Shown one piece after another: positions 23,282 to 35,200 of a stretch of DNA of 64,000 bases (the stretch's first letter is position 1; each line of letters begins with the position of its first letter). This DNA comes from Annulohypoxylon bovei var. microspora. Taxonomy: Eukaryota > Ascomycota > Sordariomycetes > Xylariales > Hypoxylaceae. A model generated the notes under the pieces. That model saw only the letters and a program-made list of their open reading frames with translations. It did not search any database and was not told where the DNA came from. The stretch is from contig MU405220.1 in assembly GCA_022836615.1 (NCBI GenBank), positions 186,001 to 250,000 on the forward strand, given 5' to 3'. The translations under genes and the position numbers were made by a program.

Positions 23282-24396
23282 GGTTTGGTGTGGGGAGTTG
23301 TAGTGGGAATGGTGGGAGGAATACTTCCCCTCGAAGGGCCCGCCTGTCCCAGTGGGGGACTGGGAGGGGGAAAAGGGGGCTGGATGTTGGATCCTTTCCA
23401 TAATCCGAGTCTACAGTACGTGTCTAGTCATTAAGGAATGGATGGTCGAAAGATACCAACTCCGGGACTGGTCGAATGTAGATGTCATGTCTATACGACA
23501 GAGCAATAAGCTTGTGAGGCCCTCGGCAAGCTGTATGTATAAAATACCAATCCTAGCACGAAGCAAACGAAACAAACAACGGATACCAGATTATACGGTG
23601 CCCATTGTTCGGTAGATATATTTGTACCATATGTTCAAATATCCACATCGCATTTCACGTGACACCAAAATCTTCAATTCATACACACGAATAAGCCATG
23701 AAAACGATCGACAAGTCTTCTCATTATAAAAAAGCCGGATAAGCTTTTGTACTCGTAAAAACGCCGCAAGACAACGATGGCATAAACAATTCGTAACCGC
23801 TATAAACAAAAAACATCAGCAGGGAGGAAACTATAAAAAGAATCCCGCCTGCCAATGTATGGAATCCGCCCGTTCGTTCAATGGTATGTAAAATGTAGGT
23901 AGTGTAGTTAGGTATAGTGTGTGTAGTGCAGTGGTGTCAGTGTCTTTCTATGCCAGAAACAGATATAAAAGGTGCCTTTGCTTGCCCCCTTTCCATCAAA
24001 CTCCCCTCGCCTTATCCTGAACTCCGTGGCTAATTGGGGCGTAATAAGCATGAGCAGAAGAACGTCAGGGATATTTGGCTATAAAAAAAAAGGACAATGA
24101 CTTCCTAAGGTCTCATGCGTGTATAAAGAGAGGAAGAAACAGAAAATAGAAAAAGAAGAAAAAAAGTTGAATCCAAGGCGGGATTATACCCAGTCCCGTT
24201 AATAATTATCCATCCACGACGCCTTCTTATACAACCAGGCCGCCGTCTTCCCTCCTCTTCTTATTCAACCGACGGTTTACTTTTTTTTAGCTCTTCCTCT
24301 GTCGTAAGTCGTAGATATTAGAGTCCGGTTTACTTCTCTCTCCTTCCTTTTTCCCCACCCCCTTTTAGTTTTTTATTGATAGCTTCCTCCGAAGTA
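23282..24396. other. Intergenic region between convergent bL21m and MPS1
   Basis: About 1.1 kb, with purine/pyrimidine runs (A-runs near 24080-24165, T/C-runs near 24270-24370). It presumably contains both 3' UTRs. No coding or RNA gene is seen. Confidence 0.5.
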
Positions 24397-27213
24397 CTAC
24401 CGCGTGCCCTCCGGCGACTTAGCACCCCTCGTACCAACCTCCCTGCCGACGGCTTTGGCCACGCTGCCCCAGTAGGCCTGGGGCCAGACGCTCAGGGCCT
24501 CGGCCTCGGTGGGCATGCGGTCGCGGCAGCGCGTCACGACGCTCTGGATGATCCTGCCTAGGAGCTCCTCGGTAATGGGCAGCGTGCCCTCGGGCGCCTC
24601 GATGGGGTACAGGAACGGGTCGGTTCTCGACAGCAGCTCCTCGCATGTCGGGCGCAGGTGTAGGTCGCGGGTGAGGCAGCGCTTCATTGTACGGATGAGA
24701 GATGGGGGCACGGGGGCCCCGCCCACGCCACGGTCGCGGAACTCGATGTCGTACTGCCAGTTAATAATGGCGTGGCATCGTGCCATCTGGTTGGGGATGT
24801 GGCCGAAGGGCGGCGTGCCGTACACCATCTGGAAGAGGATGCAGCCCAAACTCCAGATGTCACTCGGCTTGCCCAGCTTCATAAGCTTGGGGCGGGGCGG
24901 GTTGGTCATGGAGCTAATGCGGTGGCCTGCGGCGTCGGTGGCATTGGAATCTATCAAACTCTCCGGACTCATATAGTTGGGCGTGCCGATCTGGGTCTCG
25001 CGATGGACGTTGACAGTCTCGTCCGTCTGGATAGCGTTGGCGATGCCGAAGTCGATGAGCTTTAGACGGCCCTGTACCACCACGAAGTTGGCTGGTTTCA
25101 GGTCCGAGTGCACAATATCGTGGGCGTGCACAGACGCTAGACACTCGAGCATCTCTTGCCAATAGTATCGAACGAAGACCGGATCGAACCTAGCGTTCTC
25201 GGGAGAGAGCCGCAGACGGAGGAGCGTGTTAAGATCCAACTCGCCCATTTCCATAAGCTAGACAGTAAACACATTTGATTAGCCACGTCACTTCACCTCG
25301 TAAGGGAGCGAAGACTTAAAACATACCAGGCTAAGGACTTGTTTTTCTTCATTCATCTCGTAGTCGTATAGTGTGACGACTCGTTCCACGTTATTTAGCT
25401 TCTTTAGGAGATCGATCTCGCCCTTGAAGCCTCTGACCGTGTTCTCGTCTGCGCCTTCGATAGAGACACGTTTCAACGCGAACATCTTGCCGTTGTCGGC
25501 TGCCACACGGTACACTTTTCCGCTTCCTCCGCGACCCAGCGAATCGAGTCTCGTGTAGCATTTACCGTTGACCTTCATATAGTTCCGTCGCTTCGCAGCC
25601 CCAACCGTAGTCGCTGCTCCGGCTGTAGATGTGGCAGCTTCGAGAATCGACATCTTGGGTGGAGGTGCCGGCGCTGCCCGACGAGGCGTGTTCTGGTTCA
25701 GGGAGCCCAAAGCCTTGCGCTCAGGTGAGGTAGGCCGCAAGGCACTCGAAGGTACCTCAACAGGGTTTAAAGGGCGAGTAGGAATTTTAGGTAGATCTTT
25801 TTCTAGTTTCTCTAAGAAACTACTTGCGGAGGGTTTGTTCCTCCTGAAGGTTGGCGGAGCCTCGTTTTCTTGGTCATGTTTCGCGGGCAGTTCTGGCTTA
25901 GGGGGCGGAATTCGATAATGAGGGATGAGGATCTCGTCAAGTTCGGGAGATGTTTGCCTAGAGCGAATGGCTCGTCCGTTTTCTTCCGCGGATGACAATT
26001 CTCTCCTGTGGGATGCCCTCGCGGAGCTCCTAGAGCTAACGGGGCTCCCTGAGGCGAGACGATCAGGCACATAATATGATGATGCTAGGTTATCTACTAG
26101 CTCATAATCGTTGCCATCCCGAGGCTGTTGTCCATCAGGCTCCTGGCTGGATTGGAGTGGTTCTCCTTCGTTCTCGGCATCCTCTTCACTTTGTCTCCTT
26201 CGTCCCCGACGCGCCGGGCCGCTGAGGAAACTACCGGGAACCTTTCCTACTCTCTTAACGCGCATTGAGCTCTGTACTGCTTGGTTGTCTTCATAACGAC
26301 TCCTATATCCGTTAGAGCCTGGCCTAGAGGCGCTACCCGGATTAGAAGACCCAGTTTGTCGGGGAGCGGTTCGGGGGACTTCAGGGCCATCATTTTCGTC
26401 AGACTGTGCGGCGTGAGAATGAAACGACGACGCGAGGTCAGTTGGTCTAGAGGACTGAGCCGACGAGCCCGAGCGACCCCTATTACCCGATGACCCGACA
26501 ACAATCCTGACCACACGTCCCTGCTGAGCCGGCGTGTTTACGTCTTTGTCCTTTACTTCTGATGCATTAGCCTTGTCCTCGGCCATGCTACTATCAGCTC
26601 GGCTAGGAGGACGGTTTCCATTTCGCGAAGCAGCAAGTGAAGATGACGTAGATCTCCTCTTTGCAGGTTTTACTTGAGAAGCGGAGGCAGATGCAGAGTT
26701 CCCTGTCGAAGCGCTTAATCGAACCACTCGTTTCCTGACTGGACTGCTTTCTCTACTAGGTTGACTCCTGACAGGCGAAGTTGGCCTTGATGGTATCTGT
26801 GCGCTGCTAGCACGAGTATGTCTCCTTTCTTCAGCATTGGATGTTGTCGATGAACTCAAAACACTGCGTCTTTTGGCAGGCTTTTCTGGCTCAGCGCGGA
26901 CCGGCGACGAAGGTCGATGGCTCTGAGCTCGGGTTCTAACGCGTCCATTATCCTTCTCTGGTTCGGTTCCCTCATCGTTGAGAAGAGCTTTGGTGAGAGC
27001 ACTGAGCTTCATAGGCACAGGGATCTCGTCATCGGAGCTGTCATTACCCGCAAATTGCGACTTGGAACCGTGAGCTGCAGAAGATACCGGATTCGTTTCG
27101 GCGCGATTAATCTGCGGTCTTCTCAACCCAGATCGGAGGGAAGATTTTCTTGCTACCGCCGTAGAATGGTGACCGGACGCTGCGGGCGTCGGTGATGCGG
27201 AGGACATCGTCAT
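24397..27213 (-). CDS. MPS1: MPS1/TTK-family dual-specificity kinase
   Basis: Spindle-assembly-checkpoint and spindle-pole kinase. Exons are 27213-25327 and 25257-24397 (915 residues). A second ATG two codons in (MTM) is equally possible. The first 550 residues are disordered, rich in Ser/Pro/Arg with many SP sites and basic patches. The kinase domain shows the glycine loop LGRGGSGKVYRV, the lysine in MFALKRV, the MPS1-type catalytic loop HSDLKPANF (Ser in place of Arg of HRD), DFGIA, and GTPNYMSPE. C-terminal to it lies an extension with ITEELLGRIIQSVVTRC. The splice falls inside the kinase domain, between QVLSL and LMEMGELDL, and restores a continuous fold. Confidence 0.93.
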
Positions 27214-28184
27214 GTAAACAGTGATTTTATGGTGTGGTATATATGTACACGTTATGGGGTTTTAAAAAAATAAAAGGAGCCGATAAAGCGCGTCGAATTG
27301 ACGAATTAGTATTCGGTTCTGTCGATTTAATCGATGTTCTACGTGTCGAATCCGGTCATTGTCCAAAAGATTGTAAAAAGCTAATGGAAAGATTGGAAGA
27401 ATGGGGTGCGCAATGCAAAAGTAATTGGCGCGTTCATGCTGTGGTTTGGAGGAAGTCTCCGGATTTGTCCTTGACGCCCCCTGGTTCAGATGATTCAAAT
27501 TGTGACAAGATTGGTTCAATTGCTTTAGCGTTCTTTTTTTCGTTTTTCACCCCGTTGCTAGGAGCAACGGAAACATTCCTGATCCTGGTAACCAATCAGA
27601 TGACGTACCCACCTAGCCTAATTACATATTGACAATGCTAAGATTATCAAACGGTGGAACTATAATGTGCGTTTGCATAAACAACTAAACTGTGCATAAA
27701 AATATCCATTATCCCACATGCCCCTCCAGCTAGTATGTAGGCATTTAACTCCAAGGAATGGCAGCTGCTAAATACGGATTCTATTAAGAAGTCATTCCTA
27801 AACCCGATGCTATTCAATAAGTATATTTGAATATGCATGCTCAATTATTAGTACAATACTAGCTGGGTATCCTTTTATAACTGTCCGAATATGATCGATT
27901 CAACACATTTTGAAGTTTAGAATAAGAAAATTACGTAAATAATACCTAAAACATATTTCAAGAAAGTCACGAGCACATTTCACATCAATTCTCGAAACGA
28001 GAAATGTTCATAAAAATCTGAAGAAGCAGGACTGTATTTCCGTTTGCCTTAACCATTTCTGGATACCCTAGCTGATCAACCGCAGACCATTCCGCGCCGA
28101 ATACCGTAGGAGACCACCACAGCCCATTTTTGTGCCACTCCAGAAACCCATGACTTCGTTGTCTTGAACACGTACGAAATCTGC
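27214..28184. other. MPS1 upstream / RPP2 downstream region
   Basis: About 970 bases, AT-rich. A 132-codon plus-strand frame at 27234-27632 has no homology signal that I recognise and looks like chance. No RNA gene or repeat is seen. Confidence 0.45.
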
Positions 28185-28643
28185 TTAGTCGAAGAGACCG
28201 AATCCCATGTCGTCGTCGGATTCTTCCTTCTCTGTGAATGTATGTCAGTATACTCAATCATAAAAAGAAAATAGAGGCTCTGGATCATACCCTCTTCCTT
28301 CTCCTCTTCCTTCTCCTCGGCGGCGGCGGCACCACCGGCAGCGGCACCGCCAGCAGCAGCACCACCACCAGAGCCACCAGAGGGAACGGAGGCAAGCTTG
28401 CTTGAGCCTTCAGCGATCAACTGTGAAATCGTGTCAGTCTATACCACTTTCTCTTTACACCTTCATAATTCCGATCAATCGTACCTCGTTGATGTCCTTG
28501 CCCTTGAGCTCAGACACGAGGGTGTCAAGACGCTCATCGTCAGCCTCGATACCGACGGACTCGAGGACCTCCTTGATGTCGGAGGCGGAAGGGGAGGTGT
28601 TGCCGGCGAGGCCGAGAAGAAGGTAAGCTGCGAGGTGCTTCAT
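28185..28643 (-). CDS. RPP2: 60S acidic ribosomal protein P2
   Basis: Stalk protein of the large ribosomal subunit that recruits elongation factors. Exons are 28643-28485, 28420-28291 and 28231-28185 (111 residues). The N terminus MKHLAAYLLLGLAGN and the helix block SASDIKEVLESVGIEADDER are the P2 type rather than P1. An Ala/Gly hinge (GGAAAGGAAAGG) and the conserved acidic tail ending ESDDDMGFGLFD follow. The last exon supplies only the final 15 residues, so a read-through of the second intron would lose the functional tail. Confidence 0.97.
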
Positions 28644-29626
28644 TTTGTTGATTTGTTCTATGCGCGTGGTCGTTGATTAGCGATGGTGATTTCTTGCGCA
28701 GATGTATTTTTGCGACGATAGTGGAGAGGGGTGTAAGATTGGTAACTCGACAGCGTCGCAATCTCTTGATATAGGCAAGAGGAGTATTTGGAATAGAATG
28801 ACTTACGAGAAATGTGAAGAACACGAGAAATCAATCGATTTAACCGCTATTTGAGGCGGAGACTGAGACTTCGAGTTCTGTGGGAAATTCGGTGTGACGA
28901 GGTTGAAAGTTGAGAGTTCTGACTGTTCGGGCAGAAAAGTTCCAGTTGCCTTTAGAATTTCGGTGCGCCTGGAATTGGCTGTGGGAAAAAGATTGAGAGT
29001 GGATTCTCGCCTATCACCTGATTAGGGTCGCCTTGGATCTAAAGATCTACCAATTAAAAGTCATCTTTTTACCCCACTACATGTGTGGCTTTACCTCTCA
29101 ACTGGCAGCCAGTTGTCCTTTCTTAATAGCGAATTACAATCGCGAAATGACGTAGCTCAGCCACAGTATCAAAGTTCCAACTGGCCAGGGTGCTGAGGTG
29201 AATTTCAATCAGGCTCATAAACGTGGAAGTACCTTTGTACTCAGTACGATTCGTAGGAACGGAACGGCACGAGACTTTCTTTTTGTCCAAACGTTCAAAC
29301 TTCTTATCATCACCACTTAACTTTTCCCGAACAACTCCATAGATACCCGCATTCTTTGTTGCTCGAACCCCCCGCCGCTTTCGTTGATCGTGTTTCTGAC
29401 ATATGTGAAATCCAATTTTCACTTTTCAAATCGCCAAAACCGATTACTCTTACCACATTTCACCCTCTTTCAGGTCGCATCGGGTCTGAAGACAAGAGTC
29501 ATCGTTCATCCATGACACAGCCCACCGACATATGACGCCTCAGGCACTCTGCATGCTCCTGACGGCAACTAAATCATCTTCTAAAGGCTCTCTACTGTTA
29601 TCTAGCCGACAGCGAGTCTTATCATA
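28644..29626. other. Divergent upstream region of RPP2 and SPT2
   Basis: About 980 bases. The RPP2 side likely contains a transcribed leader (GTGAAGAAC and GAGAAATC near 28810-28840). A 99-codon minus frame at 29123-29422 has no coding character. No RNA gene is recognisable. Confidence 0.45.
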
Positions 29627-30945
29627 ATGCCTGTACGTGTCATTCTCGATTTATTCGTGATGATTTTGATCTTGATTTGGATTTCGCTTCTAACACTTTG
29701 CGCAAACAGATCGGTGATCTCCTCGCCGAGATTTCTGGCGGTAATCCATCTCCTGCACCGATACCAAAGACACCTGCATCATCAACTCTCAAGCGCAAAG
29801 CAGAAGATGATTCACTGAGCGCGACGTCGGTCAAGCTTGTCAAGTCACGACAACAGGATGGCTCCTACTCGGCAAATAAGGTCACACGCGAAGTGAAGGG
29901 CGATACCATTGATCGATCGAAGAATTCCATCTCTACATCCGCAAAACCTTCGTCTCTCCCACATCGCACGAATTCGCCAGCAACAAATGGCCGCTACGAA
30001 CCTCCCGTGCCAACTGGGCCGCGTGTAATAGGCTCATCCTCGAACGGCAGACCAACATACGCATCGTCATCCAACGCAGCCCAGCCAAAGTCCTATTCAT
30101 TCACTGCAAATCGACCAAAGTTGAGTGCAGCTGCTGTGCTTGCCGCTTCCAAGGCACCTCTCCCTAAGTCATCGCCCACGACGCCTACTTCATCTGATCC
30201 ATCAAAGCCGCCGAAGAAGGGGTCATATCAGGAGATCATGGAACGTGCGAAGAAGGCTCAGGCAAAGATCGTGCCAGGCAAGGTAGGTGTAATCCAACAC
30301 AGGCCTATTGAGAAAGGTCGTCCGGTGAAGCCGGAGCCAAAGTCTAGCATGGCGAAGAAGGCGAATGGAAAGTCGTATGCTGGAAGTTCTCGACCAATGG
30401 CCGGGTCAACTCGTGAAGGAGCAAAGCCTGGAATGGCAGCTCGTGATACCGGCCGAAATGGCTCTATGAAAGAAGCTAGAGGTGTTACTAGCACTAAGGC
30501 CAGACTTGGTTCACTAGGAGGTGAAGCAGAGAAGAAGCCCAAGAAATCCGCCACAGCTACTACAGGCTATACCGGAACTGCTCGCCCTCGTATCAGTGCG
30601 GCATCAGGAAAGCTCAATGCAAGTAGAAAGGACCCGTCATCTTACAAGACTGGTGGTCTTCTTGCACCTCCTCGATCAAGTCGTCGGGATAAGTACGAAG
30701 ATGAGTACGACGATGATTTGGACGACTTCATCGAATACGATGAAGAGGATGAACCTAATCCTCAGGGCTACGGCTATGATTCTGAAGGATCGAGTGACAT
30801 GGAGGCCGGCCTGTCAGACATCGATGTGGAGGAACGACGAGCTGAGATACTCGCGCGTGAGGAGGACAAACGAGAACAGGCACTAGAGGAGAAGCTCAAG
30901 CGGGAGAAAGAAGAGCGACGACGACGATTTGGTGGAGGTCGATAA
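29627..30945 (+). CDS. SPT2: SPT2 chromatin protein
   Basis: Histone H3-H4 binding chromatin factor linked to transcription elongation. The first exon is just ATG CCT (29627-29632); a 77-nt intron with a GTACGT donor and a CAG acceptor joins it to 29710-30945, giving MPIGDLLAEISGG and 413 residues. The middle is disordered and basic (GSYQEIMERAKKAQAKI is a recurring fungal SPT2 motif). An acidic block (EDEYDDDLDDFIEYDEEDEP) precedes the conserved SPT2 C-terminal helix region EERRAEILAREEDKREQALE, ending RRRRFGGGR. The first exon would be missed by simple frame calling. Confidence 0.92.
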
Positions 30946-32255
30946 ATCCATAAATCCTAATCTTCTCCTTACTCTGCGGATGAACAAGGGATGTTCAGCA
31001 CAGGCATCTGGGACGGCGGTGACCTCTTTGCCCTAGTTTTCGAGTTACGATCATGGTCCTTGTACCTAGACGGAAATTGCATGGAAGATGGCGTTTTATG
31101 ATTTCACATCCGCAAGGCAAACCCCGGAAGCAACGGCGTTCTTCGTGCATAGTTGCGTGTTCAGGTCATCAAAGGAAGTGAATGGTTTTTTGTTTGTACT
31201 TAATTTCAGCATAGCACAGCTTTAGATGCCCTTGCAAGAACCTTGCAAGAAACTTGAGCTCTGTACATTCTGTAAGGGTCTAAATGATAATTTGTAGCTA
31301 CCATTTGCTTTTTGCCTTGCCCACTATCTGTAGTTCTGGGGTCAGTTGTAGACTTCATGTGAAAGAGTTCAGTATCGAAAAAAGAAAAGGCCGAAGAAAG
31401 TCTCGAAAAGAAACAGGAGAAGCTCAGCCTACCCATAAGGGAATATCATAGCTTATTTATTTTAAGATATAACTATCGTTAATTCTTTACGTGCTAGTAC
31501 TCTCAACCCCTTTCCTCCTACTCTTAGATACCTAGTATTCATAATACATGGAACGCTTATATAAAGCAGCAGGCAGGTCATAGACACCAAGTTTCCCCTC
31601 TTCAGTTGAACGGGACACTAGTTCTACACCATCCCAATATACCTTTCTCTTACATAATTCTGATTCGTATTCGACTATGAAACAGCTTTACAGCATGGGT
31701 TATACATAGCTAGGTACCTACGAAAGAAAGGGGTTAAGAAAAAGCAACAGCTCTTCAAACAAAGTTATCATGACAACGACTGGTTTCCACCACCCCTTCC
31801 CACAATCGCAGAAGCCTGCTTGATTTACATCAGCCTTGAGCATTACATTACATAGGTACTTAAACATAATTATATTCCCACGTTTCGTCTTGCATCGAAC
31901 CACAGTTTATTTTACAATGTGCCTACAGACCGCAAAATTCGCAAACGAACGTGATGCGATGGCAAACGACCATGCTTGAAAAAAGGGAGAGGGTTGAAGC
32001 ACCCCTATCTATCCGCGCAAATTCCCATACTTTAGCCACTAGACTCTTTCAGCGAGATCTCAGCAAATACCTAAACTAGGTAGACATAGTTACATAAGAA
32101 ATCGTAAGCTCATTATCCGTACTCAGCCATTTATAACTACTCTCAGGATTTCTCCTTATCATTCCTAGGATGATCTCCAACATTCATAGCATCCCTGATA
32201 AGATCACTCACGCCACATCTCACGACAACCGCAACGGCTTATTGGGAACCCAACC
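30946..32255. other. Intergenic region between convergent SPT2 and the NTase-ankyrin gene
   Basis: About 1.3 kb, AT-rich in the middle. It contains the palindrome TAGGTACCTA at 31711-31720 and related AGGTA words near 31852 and 32076. No gene is seen; the 60-76-codon frames lack coding character. Confidence 0.5.
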
Positions 32256-35200
32256 TCATTTTTCGACCTTATCCTTGTCGTCCTCCCACGCTGCCATACG
32301 GCAATACTTATACCTAGTAGTGACGAAGTCGAGCTCCTTCTCTTCCACCACCTCCTGCTCCTGCTCGTCGTCGACAGCTGTGCGCTTCTGGTAGTACCGC
32401 TGCCCGGGGTAGCTCTCGACCAGCCGCTTGGCTACGTCGTTCGCTTCGTTCAGGCTGACGAGGCGGCGCTTGCCCTCGATTTTGCCGAGCTGTTCCTCGA
32501 TGATTTGCCAAGTGCGCTCCTTGCGGTACTTCCCGACCGAGTCTTTCGATCTTGTGTCCTTAGAAGGACACATCTTCTTCAACGCGGCCCTTATAGCCAT
32601 AAATTCGTTGCCATCGTTGGCCTCGACGGGGTCTAGGTCCTCTACCTTAGTGTTGATGAAGAGGTCATAGGCTATTTCGCCAGGAGTTCGGCCAACCGCA
32701 TTTTCGCGATAAAGCAGATTGGGATTTTGAGGAACGAGCATCCGAACGTGTCCTGCAAGATGGCGGAGTACGGCAGTGTGGAGAACTGTATCACCGGAAC
32801 CGTTAAGGATCTCGAGCTCTGCACCACCGGAGAGCTCTAGAAGGACTTTGAGAATCTTAAGGTTTTCCGTCTTCTCATCGTGGAGCTTGCGGTACGAGAT
32901 GTTGGAGCCTCGGTGGTAATTCCAAGCGTATACGACAGGATTAGCCTCCTTGAGCCATAGGTGGAGAGGAGTATCGCCGCCGCGAGCTAGGTTGTTTCGT
33001 TGAAGGAACATATGAGATCTGAGATCCTTATCAAAAAGATTCAGAAGCTCTTGAAGTTGTTTTTCCTTGGGGTTATTCGTCAAGGCAGCGTGGATTATGT
33101 TGTTGAGTTCCTTATCCTTCACCGACTGATCGGCTCCGGCACCGATGAGTGTCTTCGCAAACTGAACCTTTCCGAGCAGGCAAGCTAGATATAGAGGGGT
33201 ATATCCTTCATCTGACCTTGCTTCGAAAGATGACGGACACACCTTGAGAAGGTACCCAATGAGTCTATTGGTGTTCTCTCCACTGGGCCCCATCACTGCA
33301 CAGTGAATGACAAGATCGTCTGATGGTGGTTAGCGAAAAATGTAACGAATCAGTGAAACAGAGATAATTATCTTACTTTGTACACCAAGCCATTTGGCAA
33401 TCGCTCGGTCAAATCCGCCAGACGCTTCGGTTAGATGCTTCAAGCGAGTATCCTCCTTAGAAACCTTGGACTGTCCAAATTCCCCGTAGTGTCGCATTGG
33501 TGTGTCGCTAATAAACCACTCAATTGATTCCAGTGAGCCTTGGAGAGCAGCTGAGAGCAACGGTGGGATCCTGCTTCCCGTGGGCTTAACCACGAGATTA
33601 CGACCAGCATTGGCCCAATCTGCCCTCTTCTTCCCATAAACGCTCAAGCCTTGATAGTAGCGAGGCTTCACCTTAAGTTCCGTGCCGCTCTTCTTCACCA
33701 AATCTTCCACGGGAATTCCAGCACCGATTCGTCGAATCACACTAGCAAGCATCTCCGTTCGGCCAAGCTTCACAGCATGGTCGAAGTAGCGCTGTGGGAA
33801 CGTGTAGAATCTGCTTGATTCATCTCCGTCATCCTGAATAGGCTCTTCACGGGCGCAGCGAATATGCAGGTTGACCAAGAAATCGAATCCTTTCGTATCA
33901 TTCTCAGATATGACAAATTGAAGAAGACTCTCCTTCTGTCTTGCCTTGAGTGAGCCATCGCGCAACACAAACGTTGGCACCGCCCATTCGAGGAGCCTAC
34001 TAGCAAGGATCTGGCTCTTGACTTGCATAGAGACCTGGCCGATATTGTCGATGGTGAACTGATCATCGATGACCTTCTTGTATACTTCAACTTCATCGCT
34101 GCTACCAGACTCGGATTCCTCATCGGAATAACCCTCATCGTCATCGTCCTTGTTCATTGTGAAGCGCGTTGTCTTCTCTGATTTCGGTGCCCACTGGGCC
34201 TGTGCAATCTCCAGAATCGCTTTCGATACCTCATAATGACCGCGGAGGAATGCAAGTGAGAAAGGATTATTTTCCTTTATGTCAGACACTGCCATTTTGA
34301 GGGGTGGTTCTTGTCCGTCATCCCATGAAGCTAAGGTGAGTGATTTGATCATCTCAAGGTCGCCGACCCATGCTGCTTCAAAGCTTTGAATTATTAGCGA
34401 TGCAAAAATAAAACATGGGACGCCGAGGTACACTTACAGTTTAACGTACGCGTCTTTTCGTGCATCAGTGACATCTGTAGCGATAGGAAATTTAAAGTCC
34501 AGGGTGTATGATGATGGAGAGTTGTTTTCAGATGGTCTGTTTGAAGATTCGGTAGGCTCTGGTATATCAGGGTACTGTTCCTTGAAAGATTTCCCGCCCT
34601 TAGATACGAGATTTTCTAGTACTCTTTCGAGTTGTGAGATGAGGTCTGTGGTGGCTTCAATCTTCTCCGTTAGTTCTGCCCCACCGATAGTCTCATTTCG
34701 CTCTTTCTCAAACTTCTCCAGCTCCTTTTTGTAGACGTCGACCTTATCCGCGATGTCAGTGGAAACGAGCCAGTGCGCGTAAGTACCCTCAGCAAACTTT
34801 GCTAGGAACTCTGTAGTTCCGAATGGTTCCACTGGACGTTCGAAGTAGATGCCTCTCTGAGTAAAGAAACCCGGTCTCCGTTCGGGTTGAGGGGTTCCGG
34901 TCAAGTCATCCTTAAATTTACGGTATTCTTCGAGTAAATCGTGGACAGTGTCTAGCGCGGATCGACCCTTCTGATACCTCCGAGACCATTCGTTCCGAAT
35001 GATATTGTGGCTCGCACGAGTCAGGGTGTTCGGGTCGGCTCCCTTCTCCAGCAGCTCGATAGCATTGGAAGGATGCGAGGATTTGATTGCTATTATTAAA
35101 GGCTGCTCGGTGGCATCATTGAAGCGTATAACGTTGTTTTCGTAGTCCTGCCAGTTCTAAATAAGCCAAATATCGCACAGTAGATTAGGGAGGGGAGACG

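Noticed and set aside
22703..23401. 232-codon reverse frame over bL21m
   Set aside because: Same GC3 effect; the amino-acid composition is His/Arg/Gly-rich mirror sequence without a domain.
27234..27632. 132-codon frame upstream of MPS1
   Set aside because: AT-rich random-looking composition in the promoter region; no recognisable motif.
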